A DNA stretch of 64,000 bases from NCBI GenBank assembly GCA_963920765.1, contig OY987243.1, forward strand, positions 4,092,001 to 4,156,000. The letters are read 5' to 3'. Shown piece after piece: positions 46,311 to 57,086 of the stretch. A program made the translations under genes and the position numbers. Positions within the stretch are counted from its first letter, which is position 1. Each line of letters begins with the position of its first letter. The DNA comes from Ulota crispa. Taxonomy: Eukaryota > Streptophyta > Bryopsida > Orthotrichales > Orthotrichaceae. The notes beneath the pieces are model-generated. The model did no database searches. It was given only the letters and a program-made list of their open reading frames with translations, and was not told the DNA's origin.

Positions 46311-46425
46311 GGGCAATGGCCTCTTGTTGTCGGGGATTGCGGGAAACAAAAGGCCTCCTCGTTGGGCTCTGCCCTCCTTGTCGGCCCTTTGTTTCCCGCA
46401 ATCCCCTCCTCCTCAGGCATTGCCC
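46311..46425. repeat. GC-rich hairpin
   Basis: GGGCAATG…GGGATTGCGGGAAACAAA pairs with TTTGTTTCCCGCAATCCC…CATTGCCC; arms are 40-45 nt with one asymmetric stretch, loop about 25 nt. Unlike the AT-rich foldbacks elsewhere in the window. Confidence 0.8.
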
Positions 46426-46649
46426 TATACGTAGGATGAACTTAGGAAAGATGAATAGAAGTGAGCACAAAACAGATGACATGCAACTGATTGAGGTTTT
46501 TCATCCTGGTCCATGTGGGCATGAATTTTGTGACTGAACTGGACCGGGGCCCTGATTGCGGAGTGCTTGAGTGTCGGCAATCCCCTCAATAGGAGTTTCA
46601 AAAGTTAGGATAGAGGAATGGATTTCACTAAACCTCACCCTGTACTTAA

Positions 46650-47309
46650 CCCCTGAGCGCCCAGCAGTTGAACTAAGAAACAAGCCTGAAATGCACATGG
46701 TGGCATTCGCGAATTCACCAGAAATGCAGGAAGTTGATTGAAGCAAATTCACCATTGAAAAAGAGAGTCAGTTGGGGTATGGTGCTCCTGGAAGAATTTT
46801 GAGATTTTTGACCGTGCTCTTTAGGATCTTATAATGGTCAAACAAAGTTTGGCTGCAGTAAAAACACTTTGAGCACATGGGTCGGGCACTTTCAAAATTC
46901 ACAGTGGCTTGAGGAAGGGTCAGATTGGAACAAAAATTTTAGGAAGGGAGGGTGAGAGGGTTTATGAGAGATGCCCAAATTTGCTGATCTTTTGGTCCAA
47001 TTCTGAACCCAGGCGATATCTCTGAAGTTCATGGACGTTGGCTGCAAGTGCAAGCTTACAAGGAAGTGTATCCGGGCAAATGCCTCCCCAAATCGCTAGA
47101 ATAGCCAAAAACTTGGATCCACTACACTGAATAATGGTGACCACTCCCATGTATATCCTCAAATAGAAAATCGCCCATTCCCCTTCATTACTTCAAAGCC
47201 CCCCATGTACATACTACAAAAATAAAATTCAGAACAACCACAACCAAGCCGGAATTTGGATTTGTCAAAGCAGGAGGGGCCACATCCTGTCCCTTGGGGC
47301 GCTCAAGGA
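46650..47309. mobile_element. TTAA-flanked element 7
   Basis: TTAA at 46646-46649 and 47310-47313; termini CCCCTGAGCGCCC and inverted (T)CCTTGAGCGCCCC. 660 bp, no coding capacity recognised. Confidence 0.77.
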
Positions 47310-47443
47310 TTAATGACTCTGACACCTTGTTTCTGGTGCAAGGGTAAAATAGATCCGCTGTTTTATGATAAGGATAAAAGTAAGAATGTCTCTCTACTTT
47401 GGAGTTGGTCATTTTAATTCTTTTTTGGGATTTTTTGGATTAA

Positions 47444-48029
47444 CCATTAAGGTCTGTTGTGGGCAATTCTGGGGTGCATGAGGCCTTTTTTGATGTTTTG
47501 GAAAAACTCATAATAACAAAGAATACAAATGCGTACAGAAGATCCAATTGTACGGATGGCAATGTCATGCATGGTTTATGGGTGAGCATCAATTTTTTAT
47601 GTTTGATTTTGTTTGCAAGTAGGTTTAAATGTGCACATACAAATACGGCGGTCTCTATGGTGGTGGATTGTATTTCTTTATGGATTGTTCTTTCTTATTG
47701 CTTGATGGACCACATGGCTATTCTTTAGGATGATGATGGGTTTAGGGAAAACCTAGAATCTTGGGAACCCGTACAAGTACTTGATTTTTAGTGATTATGA
47801 CCATCTTTCTATGTTCATTCTTGTATTTTGGCAACTAGTACTTCTTGAGTTTTTCCAATGCCCTGATCACGTGGCAGCTCAACTAAACAGATTTTTGTTT
47901 CAAGCTATGGGGTTCCTAATTGCCTACACTCGTCCCCTTTACCGCATCCTCAAATTCCCTAACATGCTCTCCCTACCAACTAAAAAGAGTCAAAATCAAC
48001 CAAAAACTAGTCAACCGGACCTTAATGGG
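47444..48029. mobile_element. TTAA-flanked element 8
   Basis: TTAA at 47440-47443 and 48030-48033; termini CCATTAAGGTC and inverted CCCATTAAGGTCC (one C lost on the left). 586 bp. Terminal type close to element 6. Confidence 0.72.
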
Positions 48030-48033
48030 TTAA

Positions 48034-51000
48034 ATCAAGATCTTCAAATGCAAATTCAAAATTTTCATATTCAATCTCTTGATGGCAGATTATCAAATTT
48101 TTACAATTTTTGGCAAATGAAAAACTTGAGCTTTTTCATCTTGGCTTGACAAAAGGGTGTCAATTTCATCAAGTGTAGTGTGAATTTTAGTGTGCTTCTA
48201 ATATAATAGCTTATCCTGCAAAGTATGTCAAATAAAAATTATTTGTTGCTTAGGTGCTAAAAATGCTTGATATTTAGGCATGAAGGACATGCTTTTATTG
48301 TCTACTGTTTCTCACCCACTTTAGATGACAAACACTTCTTGCCAAAACATGTTAGAATATGTTAGAACTAGTGAACTCATTTAGACTAAGGAATCTTGAA
48401 TACACATACTTGTGAAAGCATGTTTTCACCAAAGATTTAAAACATTCATTTTTCTATAAAATTTTACTTGCACCGTTTTTTTTTTTATCACAATAGTTAG
48501 TGCCACATCACACAAGTCTTTACATAACATTTAGTAGCCTGAAGAGAGGCTGCCTTTCCCTCTCTTCCGGTATCATCCACTAACTTCATCCTGAGAACAA
48601 CAAAAAACAAAAAATCATTTTTTTTTTTTTTTTTTAAATTTTCTGACATGGCTGGCCTCCACATCAATGTATGTGCACTAAACTGAACCTCTCTTTCATA
48701 AACTCTCTGACAAATTCAGCCAAGTGTCTCCATAGCTAGAGATGGGTGTGGAATATTCCACACCATTTCATCTAGAGGGAGGGCAGTGCCTGGTAGCGCT
48801 ACTAAATGTTATGTAGTGGTAAAAATCTCGAACTTAAAAAAAGCCTAATAGGACAATGAAAGTATTTAAATGTGCACTTCCTCATCCTATACCATTCACT
48901 TCTTCATCTTTGCAATTATTCCTTATTTTAAAAAAAATTGAGAAAAAGGGAAAGTTATTCCCATTCTTTCCTTGGCACCATATGTTGGCTCACTTAAGTA
49001 GAAGTGTCACAATATGTAAATAGGAGATATCTCCTATTATTTGTTACTTATGGATAATTTTTAATTTTAAAGTGTCAATAGTGACTTTATGTGGACTTTT
49101 GTTTGTAGAAAGATCCCCAATGACCTACTCAAGGTTAGAGGTTGATGGTGTCTTGCTTCCATTGAAATGTTCACTTATAAATGCCACTATGCTAACGTAC
49201 ATAATTTTGAAATATACTTTGTTAGGAATTAACAAAAAAGTTAAATTAACCTATAATTAGGTGAAACAAAATGTGGCATTTTAAAAAACCATTGAGTATT
49301 GTGCATGCTACCCAAGATGATTGATTAATCACTCTCAAATGTCAATTGAAGTATTATAGCTCATGATAAATTGGATTCTCCACAGATTATCATTGTTGAG
49401 TTCACCAATGATTGATAAAATGCTACATCTAACTAAATATAGACTATTTGTGTATTTTTGGACTTTGTGTGCAAAACATTAAAAAAATTTCCAATGTTGA
49501 GGGGCACACATCTCTCAATGTACACCACACATCTTTGAATGTTTTGTACAAGTCTCCCATGCTATTTTGCAATTCAATTGTCATTTTTGGACTTTTCATA
49601 ATCCATAGTTAGTTATGCGTGGCATTACAATTGTTTATTGATTTAGTACAACTAATAAAAAAATGATGATCTTGTACACTAAAATCTTAAGTACTTTAAA
49701 TCAAAACTTAAAAGGGCATGACAAAAAAATTGGAAGGCGGTAAGTTTTTATTCATGCCAAAACATACATCAACTTGTAAGGTATCAATTAGTGTTTTTTT
49801 GTGTAATAGGAAGCCCTTTGTTGTCTTTGCTTCATTGGAGATTATTTGGGAGAATGTAGTTGCATTAGAACAAATGCATTAGAGGTGGCAAAATTTTGCC
49901 AAATTTTTTTGATACCAATAGGTACTATTGTAGTGGTGCTTCTATGGAAAATCACATTTCAAAAGTATAACATTCATTAGAACCATGAACCCAAATGCAA
50001 AGTGATTGTTAATTGGTTTTGACTTAGAATTGAATGAACATGATCCATCTAAATAACAAATAGAATGTAGTTTTGCAATTGTTTATTCATCACATAGTGC
50101 AGATATTGGCTCTTTTAGAAGTTAAAGGTTGAAATTGTCTTTGATGTCCTTAATTCAATTCCAAAATACATAATTCATATAATAGCCAAGAGAAAATTAT
50201 ATATTTTTGACTACAAGACAAAATCATATAAGAAAATAATGATAGTGCAACTTGTTCAAACAAGATTGAGTATAATCATTTTGTTATTTTGCTTTAAAAT
50301 ATAAAATTGTGTATCATGTATATAATCTTTTTTTAAAGAAAAGTGTTCAAATATACCTTGTCAATTTCAATTATAGTAACTTCATATGATACATATATGT
50401 TCTTTATTTCATTTACTATAATGTCTTAGAAACAAAATTTACTATGTAACAAAATATAATAACATGACACATTTATTGTTGCAAAGTTGAAACTTTCTTG
50501 ATAGGCATAGAGATCCAACTAGATCCAAACAAGTGTTATGAGGCAATTGCCAAGTGTCTTGCATTGGACCAAGTCAGAAAAAAGTGTTTCTAGTTTCAAA
50601 CACTTGTCTTGTCTTTGAACACAAAATGAGCTACTTCATGCCCATTAGAAAGAAGCTTTGGTACAATTTTTTTTGTGGCAAAGCACACTTTGTCAATGCC
50701 TCCAAATCTCTATCTCAAAGTCTAAAATTTAGAGTTCTAAAACCATACATGAAGAAAAAAATTGTGCGTGTAAGATCTTGCTAACTAGAAACCAAAAAAC
50801 TATTCACCTAAACATGCTCTTTAGACTCTTGGCAAAACGCAATACAATGAGGCACCTCATATTGGAATGCAAGACAAATTTAGAAACCTCAAATCTAGTG
50901 ATTTTTTTTTCATTTATTGAACAAGATGCACCCTAAAAAACATGCAATTAAGGAAAAAATTGAATACAATCATCCATATGAGCACTTTCTTTTGTAAAAT

Positions 51001-53155
51001 AAGCTATCATAAGTAACTTCATCCAAAATTTGACACACTTGATGTTTCTTTGAATGCAAGATGGCAATTCCACCCAATTTTCATCCCTTCTTTAAATGTT
51101 TTTTAGGGTTAAAAGTAGCCCATGTAAAAATGAATATAGATTTTGGTACCAAAGTAAAACCAATGATGGTTGAGTGTTCCTAGAATGGCTTGATTTCTTG
51201 TAACTAAGGTAGAGCACCTTAATGTGACAAGATTTGTTCTTTGACATCTAGAAATCATGCTTAACCAAACACGACAGACACTCTAATTGGACATGCAGGT
51301 TAACTTAGCATGTTAGCATTATTGAGTATAGGAACACAAATTGTGTAGGTAGCAATTTAGGATTGCATTTTACATGGTCTGTATGTTTTCATTTTTAAGA
51401 CCATTTCAATGAGGGTCTAGTGTCCACAATAGGTCGGTCTAGGGAGTTACCTTTAATAATTTGTAGTTTATTCATACAATCTCAAAAAATTCCAAAAACA
51501 AATTTTTAGCAGTCTTTGCAAATTTCCTAATTCTCCTACAATAATGAAATCTTGTTGCACTCCCAGTGAATTGATTTAACAAAAGTGTCACATTTAGATG
51601 CTTCTACCTTATCGTGCGTGCGGATGCTCTAAAAATGATCCTATTACTCTTTTGAGGAACAATGCTCACTACTTAGTGTGAACCAACTATGAAACTAATG
51701 GTTAGTCACGTCATGGAACTTTTGTAGGTAGCTTTTAGGTCTAATCTTACCTCATTTGGACATTGGGTACCTTAATACGAAATAAAATTGAGATAAAAAA
51801 TTGGATGAAATTGTCAAATCTCTCTTAAAGCTATAGCAAATTTGTCAAACTTTTGTTTGAAATCTATGAACTTTAATGAATCTTATAATGAACCTAATTT
51901 GCATATTCTTTTTTTGTGCTAATGTACCACTTAGTTGGGTAACCTAGATAGGGATTCTTCAATTTAGTTCACTACTGACCATCCATTGCACTTGTTTGTA
52001 ACATCAAATTTTCCATGCTTGTTTGCAATGTACACACTACACACGTGAGGTTTGAAGAATCATTTTATTCTTGCACAAGTTGTGAATTGAATCCATAAGT
52101 GCTTGATCATGGTTGGTCATGCATCCATGCTTGGCCTTTGGTTTTTGCTTTCTTACTTCTTCTGTGATTCTTGGGGCTGGCCCCATCGAGACCTCAACTA
52201 TACTGTTGTTTAGAGTGAAGTTTGAATAAGGATCCTTTGATCCAAAACAACAAAAAGTTGGAATTGCCCAGATGCTCAAATGCTCAGATGCAAAATAGCA
52301 GTGGACGTCGGACAAAGAGTAAAAAACAAGGGCTCCATTCTTGAGAGTGTTCAAATAATGCAAAGTCTTGCACTGGTTTCTTGGCCACACCATACCAAAT
52401 CTCCCTAGCACAGTATTGGACGTACAACATCCTAGCCGGTAAATCACATGGCAAGTTAGAAATGAAGCATTGTCATTTTTTGGAAAGGCTCTGGAATAGA
52501 TAGGCAAAGGTTTCTTGCAGCAAGCTTGCAGAGGATACAATCCCCTACCAAATTCACATTCCTAGATTTGAAGTTGACAGTAAAGTAAAGGGTTGTTATA
52601 GTAAAAGTGATGACCACATAATCTTGGGGGTAATTTGAACCATAATTTCATGTGGTTTCTAGAATTGTCTTGATCATTCCATAGAATAAGAACATAATAG
52701 GGTTTTTTGGGGATACAAAAGTGTTCAAGCCAAATAGTTGGGGAGCTTAAGTTTGTTCTAGAGAAAAGGGTATTGATTATCCAACTGTCTATACGTGTAT
52801 ATGTCTATATGAATGAAGTATACATTTCAAATGAAACTTTAATATTTGCTTGAAGGTTACAAATTGGTCTTCCATTTTTGGTAGACCCAGCGTATGACCT
52901 TAGAATTGTGTTAGATCTTGTCATTTGAGTTTCAAAAACAACTACACCATGTACAATTTTAGCACACCATACCAAAATCCAAGGTCCAAAAATAAACGAA
53001 ATACATATTCAATAAATTTTGAACTAATTGTTTCTAATTGTCCAAGGTGCAAGAACTTTCGTCCCTGTTTTTTGGAAAAATACAAAGTTCTAAAAAGTAT
53101 ATTTAGAACCATTTTTACCATAGGCAAGTTCAAAGAAGTGTTGGAGAAAGCATTA
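48034..53155. other. Five kilobases of AT-rich DNA without recognised genes
   Basis: Homopolymer A/T runs throughout, including 20 T at 48617-48636. The longest open frame is 167 codons on the minus strand (52037-52540); it lacks an ATG near its beginning and any motif I know. GCGGATGCTC-TAA near 51620 is an isolated PIF-type end. No paired terminal repeats were found by eye. Confidence 0.4.
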
Positions 53156-53566
53156 GGGGTAGTTACAGTTGGTCTGAGACTAAATTTTCCGTGAAGATTG
53201 AGAAATGGCTGAGTGAATGTAGGAGCCAATGGGAGCAATTCTCCATGGAAGGAGGTGTGACACCCCTTTTGTGGGTGATAGAGAATGAAGAATGAAGAAT
53301 GGAGAATGTTTTACTTAGAGGAAGGCAACACGGCCACTGATTGGAGGAGCAGAAAAAGTGAGGGTGAAAAGAAATTCACAAGCATGTAAACAGACGGACC
53401 ATGATAATAATTCTCACGCAAGTTTTTTTTCTTAGCCCATTTCTTCATGCTTAGGCGCTAAGAATTTTTTTCTCAATCTTCACGGAACTGCACTTGCTTG
53501 AGTAGCGGAGGAAGCGCCACGGTGATTTTCCGTGAAGATTGAGAATGCAAAAATGCAACTGTGTTA
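53156..53566. mobile_element. MITE family M6, second copy
   Basis: GGGGTAGTTACAGTT at the left, TA before it; the right end (…AACTGTGTTA) is decayed. Homologous along its length to 14811-15215, including the CCGTGAAGATTGAGAA subterminal repeats at both ends. Confidence 0.7.
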
Positions 53567-53575
53567 AAGCATGTA

Positions 53576-53858
53576 AGGTAGTGTGTTTGAATTGAATTCA
53601 TCTCAAATTGCGTTCCGCTTTAGGAACAAGAGGCATTTTAGATTAAGTATATATGATTGTCATTGATGAGTTCAATTGAATTAACTTTATAGCTAGTCCC
53701 ACGTATCTCATCAATGACAGTATATATGATTGTCATTGATGAGTTCGATAGAACTAACTTTATAGCTAGTCCCACGTATCTCATCAATGACAATCATAGA
53801 TATTTAATCTAAAATGTCTCTCGTTCCTAAAGCCAGACGCAATTCAAACACACTACCT
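53576..53858. mobile_element. Foldback MITE with internal 73-bp duplication
   Basis: AGGTAGTGTGTTTGAATTG at the left, inverse CAATTCAAACACACTACCT at the right, TA outside both. 53647-53719 is repeated at 53720-53790; each unit itself contains inverted ATTGTCATTGATGAG / CTCATCAATGACA. Starts 10 bp after the M6 element. Confidence 0.8.
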
Positions 53859-54193
53859 TAGAAGTTTTATCCTAAACCTCAAGGCAAAAGTCCCGAAATA
53901 AAATTATAAAGCTCTGGTTATAAATGAGAGCAGGTCGCAAGACCGGGTGGATAAAAATCCACTACTGTAGTCGACAAGAGGCTACAAAAGGGGGGGGGGG
54001 GGAAGTCAACATGGATAAATTTCGCAAACGGTGCGGCGAACAGCGCTGCAAGGCACTCGGCTGCCCCCGTAAAGTACAAGGTCACCCTCAGTTACCGGTT
54101 GCATTCCCAATCTCACTAGCCCTTCATCTTCTGCCGTCGATCTCATCCCGATCCGACGACGCGGTGAGGCGGAGTGCTGCCATACTCGTGCTC

Positions 54194-54199
54194 TATAAG
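54194..54199 (+). promoter_or_regulatory. TATA box, SAMS copy 3
   Basis: TATAAG within GCTCTATAAGC, about 115 nt before the proposed leader donor. The aligned site in copy 2 is GATAAC. Confidence 0.55.
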
Positions 54200-54315
54200 C
54201 AGTCGGGGGACCTCCAAGCCCCTGTGTCTTCACCATCGTCGCATTCGCCATTGCCCTTTCCGTCTCCGCTCTCCACTTAGGCGTCGCCCCTGCTCGCATC
54301 AGCTCGCCTTCAAAG

Positions 54316-55073
54316 GTTCGTCTCACAATTTCTGGACTGATTCCCGTTCTTTTGTTCTCTTTTCTGCTCAGAAGATTTATCTGAAGTCCTGGCTACTCTG
54401 TTTTTTTAATTTGGGGTTCAATGGTGGTCCTGCTGCGTCGTTTTGTAGTAGCGAGTCAGATCTGGGCTTCTTTTCGGTTTTCGGGGTGTAGTGGTATGGG
54501 CTGGGAAGATAATGAGAGCATTTGTGGTTTGGGGCTCATGAGGTATCTTGAGGGTATTAAAAAGAGACGGATGTTGAGGGTTTTGTTGGAGGGGAGTTTT
54601 TGGCTATGGCGTTGGTGGTTACATCATCACGTGATTAGCTTCAGGTCTGGCAATGTGGGTATTCCACGTGGTGAACACCGTCATGTGGTAAATTAGGTCT
54701 TAGATGCTGCTGCGTCATCCTGTCCGCAGCTCTGAGTGTGCGAAAGCTCTGTCTTGACCATGCTTCGAAGTGACCACCATAGCTCGTTATGTCGGGAGAC
54801 TGAGTAATGTATGCATTGCCGAAAAAAATGTCCGCTTCCGAGTCTCACTTCCTGAAGATTCTGGCACCTGCAAGTGTATTCATGCAATTTGCGCGAGAGT
54901 AGTCATGATGGATTTGCTTGGACTTGGGCGCTGGGGCGAAATGTTGTGTGGACTGCAGGGCGTGTAGCAATGCAATGTGGGGCCGAGGGCATTTCTGCCT
55001 TGGTGAGTGACGTCGTGGGGGGGGGGGTGTGGGGTATCGGACGCGCTGACGGTGGGGTGGCGGTGGTGCGCAG
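54316..55073 (+). other. Probable 5' UTR intron of SAMS copy 3
   Basis: Donor CAAAG|GTTCGT and acceptor GCGCAG before ATG 55074; 758 bp. The first ~260 bp differ from copy 2, the rest is identical apart from an 11-nt instead of 14-nt G run. Confidence 0.55.
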
Positions 55074-56249
55074 ATGGAGACGTTTCTGTTCACGTCGGAG
55101 TCGGTGAACGAGGGGCACCCGGACAAGCTGTGCGACCAGGTGTCGGACGCGGTGCTGGACGCGTGCCTGGAGCAGGACCCGGAGAGCAAGGTGGCGTGCG
55201 AGACGTGCACGAAGACGAACATGGTGATGGTGTTCGGCGAGATCACGACGAAGGCGGTGGTGGACTACGAGAAGATCGTGCGCGACACGTGCAGGGAGAT
55301 CGGGTTCGTGTCGGACGACGTGGGGCTGGACGCGGACAAGTGCAAGGTGCTGATGAACCTGGAGGCGCAGAGCCCGGACATCGCGCAGGGCGTGCACGGG
55401 AACTTCACGAAGGCGCCGGAGGACATCGGCGCGGGCGACCAGGGGCACATGTTCGGGTACGCGACGGATGAGACGGAGGAGCTGATGCCGCTGACGCACG
55501 TGCTGGCGACGAAGCTGGGGGCGAAGCTGACGGAGGTGCGCAAGGACGGGACGTGCGCGTGGCTGCGGCCGGACGGGAAGACGCAGGTGACGGTGGAGTA
55601 CCGGAACGAGGGGGGCGCCATGGTGCCGCTGCGGGTGCACACGGTGCTGATCTCGACGCAGCACGACGAGACGGTGACGAACGACCAGATCGCGGCGGAC
55701 CTGAAGAAGCACGTGATCGAGCCGGTGATCCCGGCCAAGTACATGGACGAGAACACCATCTTCCACCTGAACCCGTCGGGGCGGTTCGTCATCGGGGGGC
55801 CGCACGGGGACGCGGGGCTGACGGGGCGCAAGATCATCATCGACACGTACGGCGGGTGGGGCGCGCACGGCGGGGGCGCCTTCTCGGGCAAGGACCCGAC
55901 CAAAGTGGACAGGAGCGGCGCGTACATCGTGCGGCAGGCGGCGAAGAGCATCGTGGCGGCGGGCATGGCGCGGCGGGCGCTGGTGCAGGTGTCGTACGCG
56001 ATCGGGGTGCCGGAGCCGCTGTCGGTGTTCGTGGACACGTACGGGACGGGGAAGATCCACGACTCGGAGATTCTGAAGCTCGTGAAGGAGAACTTCGACT
56101 TCCGGCCGGGCATGATGTGCATCAACCTGGACCTGAAGCGCGGCGGCAACAAGCGCTTCCAGAAGACGGCGGCGTACGGGCACTTCGGGCGCAACGACCC
56201 CGACTTCACCTGGGAGACGGTCAAGCCCCTCAAATGGGAGAAGGCCTGA
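55074..56249 (+). CDS. SAMS: S-adenosylmethionine synthetase, copy 3
   Basis: 391 aa, identical to copies 1 and 2. Intact from ATG 55074 to TGA, with GHPDK, GAGDQG and GGGAFSGKD at the expected positions. Of the three copies this one has the clearest TATA box alongside the conserved leader donor. It lies 23.48 kb downstream of copy 2 in the same orientation, so unequal exchange between the two would delete or duplicate the HNH gene between them. Confidence 0.97.
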   Translation: METFLFTSESVNEGHPDKLCDQVSDAVLDACLEQDPESKVACETCTKTNMVMVFGEITTKAVVDYEKIVRDTCREIGFVSDDVGLDADKCKVLMNLEAQSPDIAQGVHGNFTKAPEDIGAGDQGHMFGYATDETEELMPLTHVLATKLGAKLTEVRKDGTCAWLRPDGKTQVTVEYRNEGGAMVPLRVHTVLISTQHDETVTNDQIAADLKKHVIEPVIPAKYMDENTIFHLNPSGRFVIGGPHGDAGLTGRKIIIDTYGGWGAHGGGAFSGKDPTKVDRSGAYIVRQAAKSIVAAGMARRALVQVSYAIGVPEPLSVFVDTYGTGKIHDSEILKLVKENFDFRPGMMCINLDLKRGGNKRFQKTAAYGHFGRNDPDFTWETVKPLKWEKA

Positions 56250-56376
56250 GTGCGGAGCTGTTTTGCCGCGCTGTGATTGTATGAGTGTGTGTAACGCCGA
56301 GCCGGGCTGTGAAGGGGAGCATGCGGGCGAGGCGGATTGTTCTGGTAGGTACGGATTAACGGTCTCGGAGTAGCGG

Positions 56377-56404
56377 AAGGGGACGGGGTGATATGAGCTC
56401 CCCC
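56377..56404 (+). promoter_or_regulatory. Conserved 28-nt 3' UTR element, SAMS copy 3
   Basis: Identical to 32899-32926 and, inverted, to 18290-18317; 128 nt after the stop codon. Confidence 0.7.
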
Positions 56405-56519
56405 CTGTGTGACGAGGCTGGCATTGCTGTCATAAAACTGGGCGTTTGTGGATGTGCCGGCCGATGGGGCTGGGTGTGCGGGGCAGTCGACGGCGGTGCC
56501 GAAGGCATGTCTGTGTACA

Positions 56520-57083
56520 TACGAACAACGCCATGTATCAAATTGAAATGAATTCAATCCACATGAGCTTGAGCACACTTTTGTTTCGAGTATCTGGATG
56601 TGTAGTGATCTATCTGGCGAATCTTACGGGGGTGGTTGTGGCGATCGGGTTTTGAGCTTCAGATGCAGTTGAGTTTCAGTTTCTATCGTTTTCTTATCTT
56701 TTTGGATATGGTTTTGTGAAGGTTTTCTTGCAGAATTTGGTTAGCCGTTTGCCTTTTCCGTTTAAGTATTGATACGTGACTTACGTGCTGTGTTGTCCAA
56801 TAGTCCGTCCTTTGCTGGCTTTTTGAATCTATTTCGTGAAGGTTATGCTTTTGGGATGTATTTTGTAAGGTTTGTATGTATGTTCCGATTGCTTGTTATT
56901 CTTGGCTGCTGCATGCTGACAGTCAATAGTTAGACCGCAATTAATGAAGTAGTTTGTACTCTTATCTGCGGTCAATTTTTGGATAACTGACATGCATTAT
57001 TTCTTACATCATAAAGTATGTTAAGGAGCGATCGGGAAATCTAGTAAACTCGCCCCGGAAGCTCCTCCGTCACATGGTGGGAC
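56520..57083. other. 3' flank of SAMS copy 3
   Basis: About 100 bp alignable with the copy 2 flank but diverged, then unique T-rich DNA up to the MITE chain. No gene. Confidence 0.4.
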
Positions 57084-57086
57084 TTA

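Larger units (their letters stand above)
54577..56519 (+). repeat. Near-identical block shared with 31096-33041 (SAMS copies 2/3)
   Basis: 1,943 bp reading the same as 31096-33041 except for 3 fewer G in the intron G run. Confidence 0.9.

Noticed and set aside
52037-52540. 167-codon minus-strand frame
   Set aside because: No ATG at its beginning, no motif recognised, surrounded by AT-rich noncoding DNA; one frame of this length in 5 kb is not surprising. Mentioned only in the gap entry.
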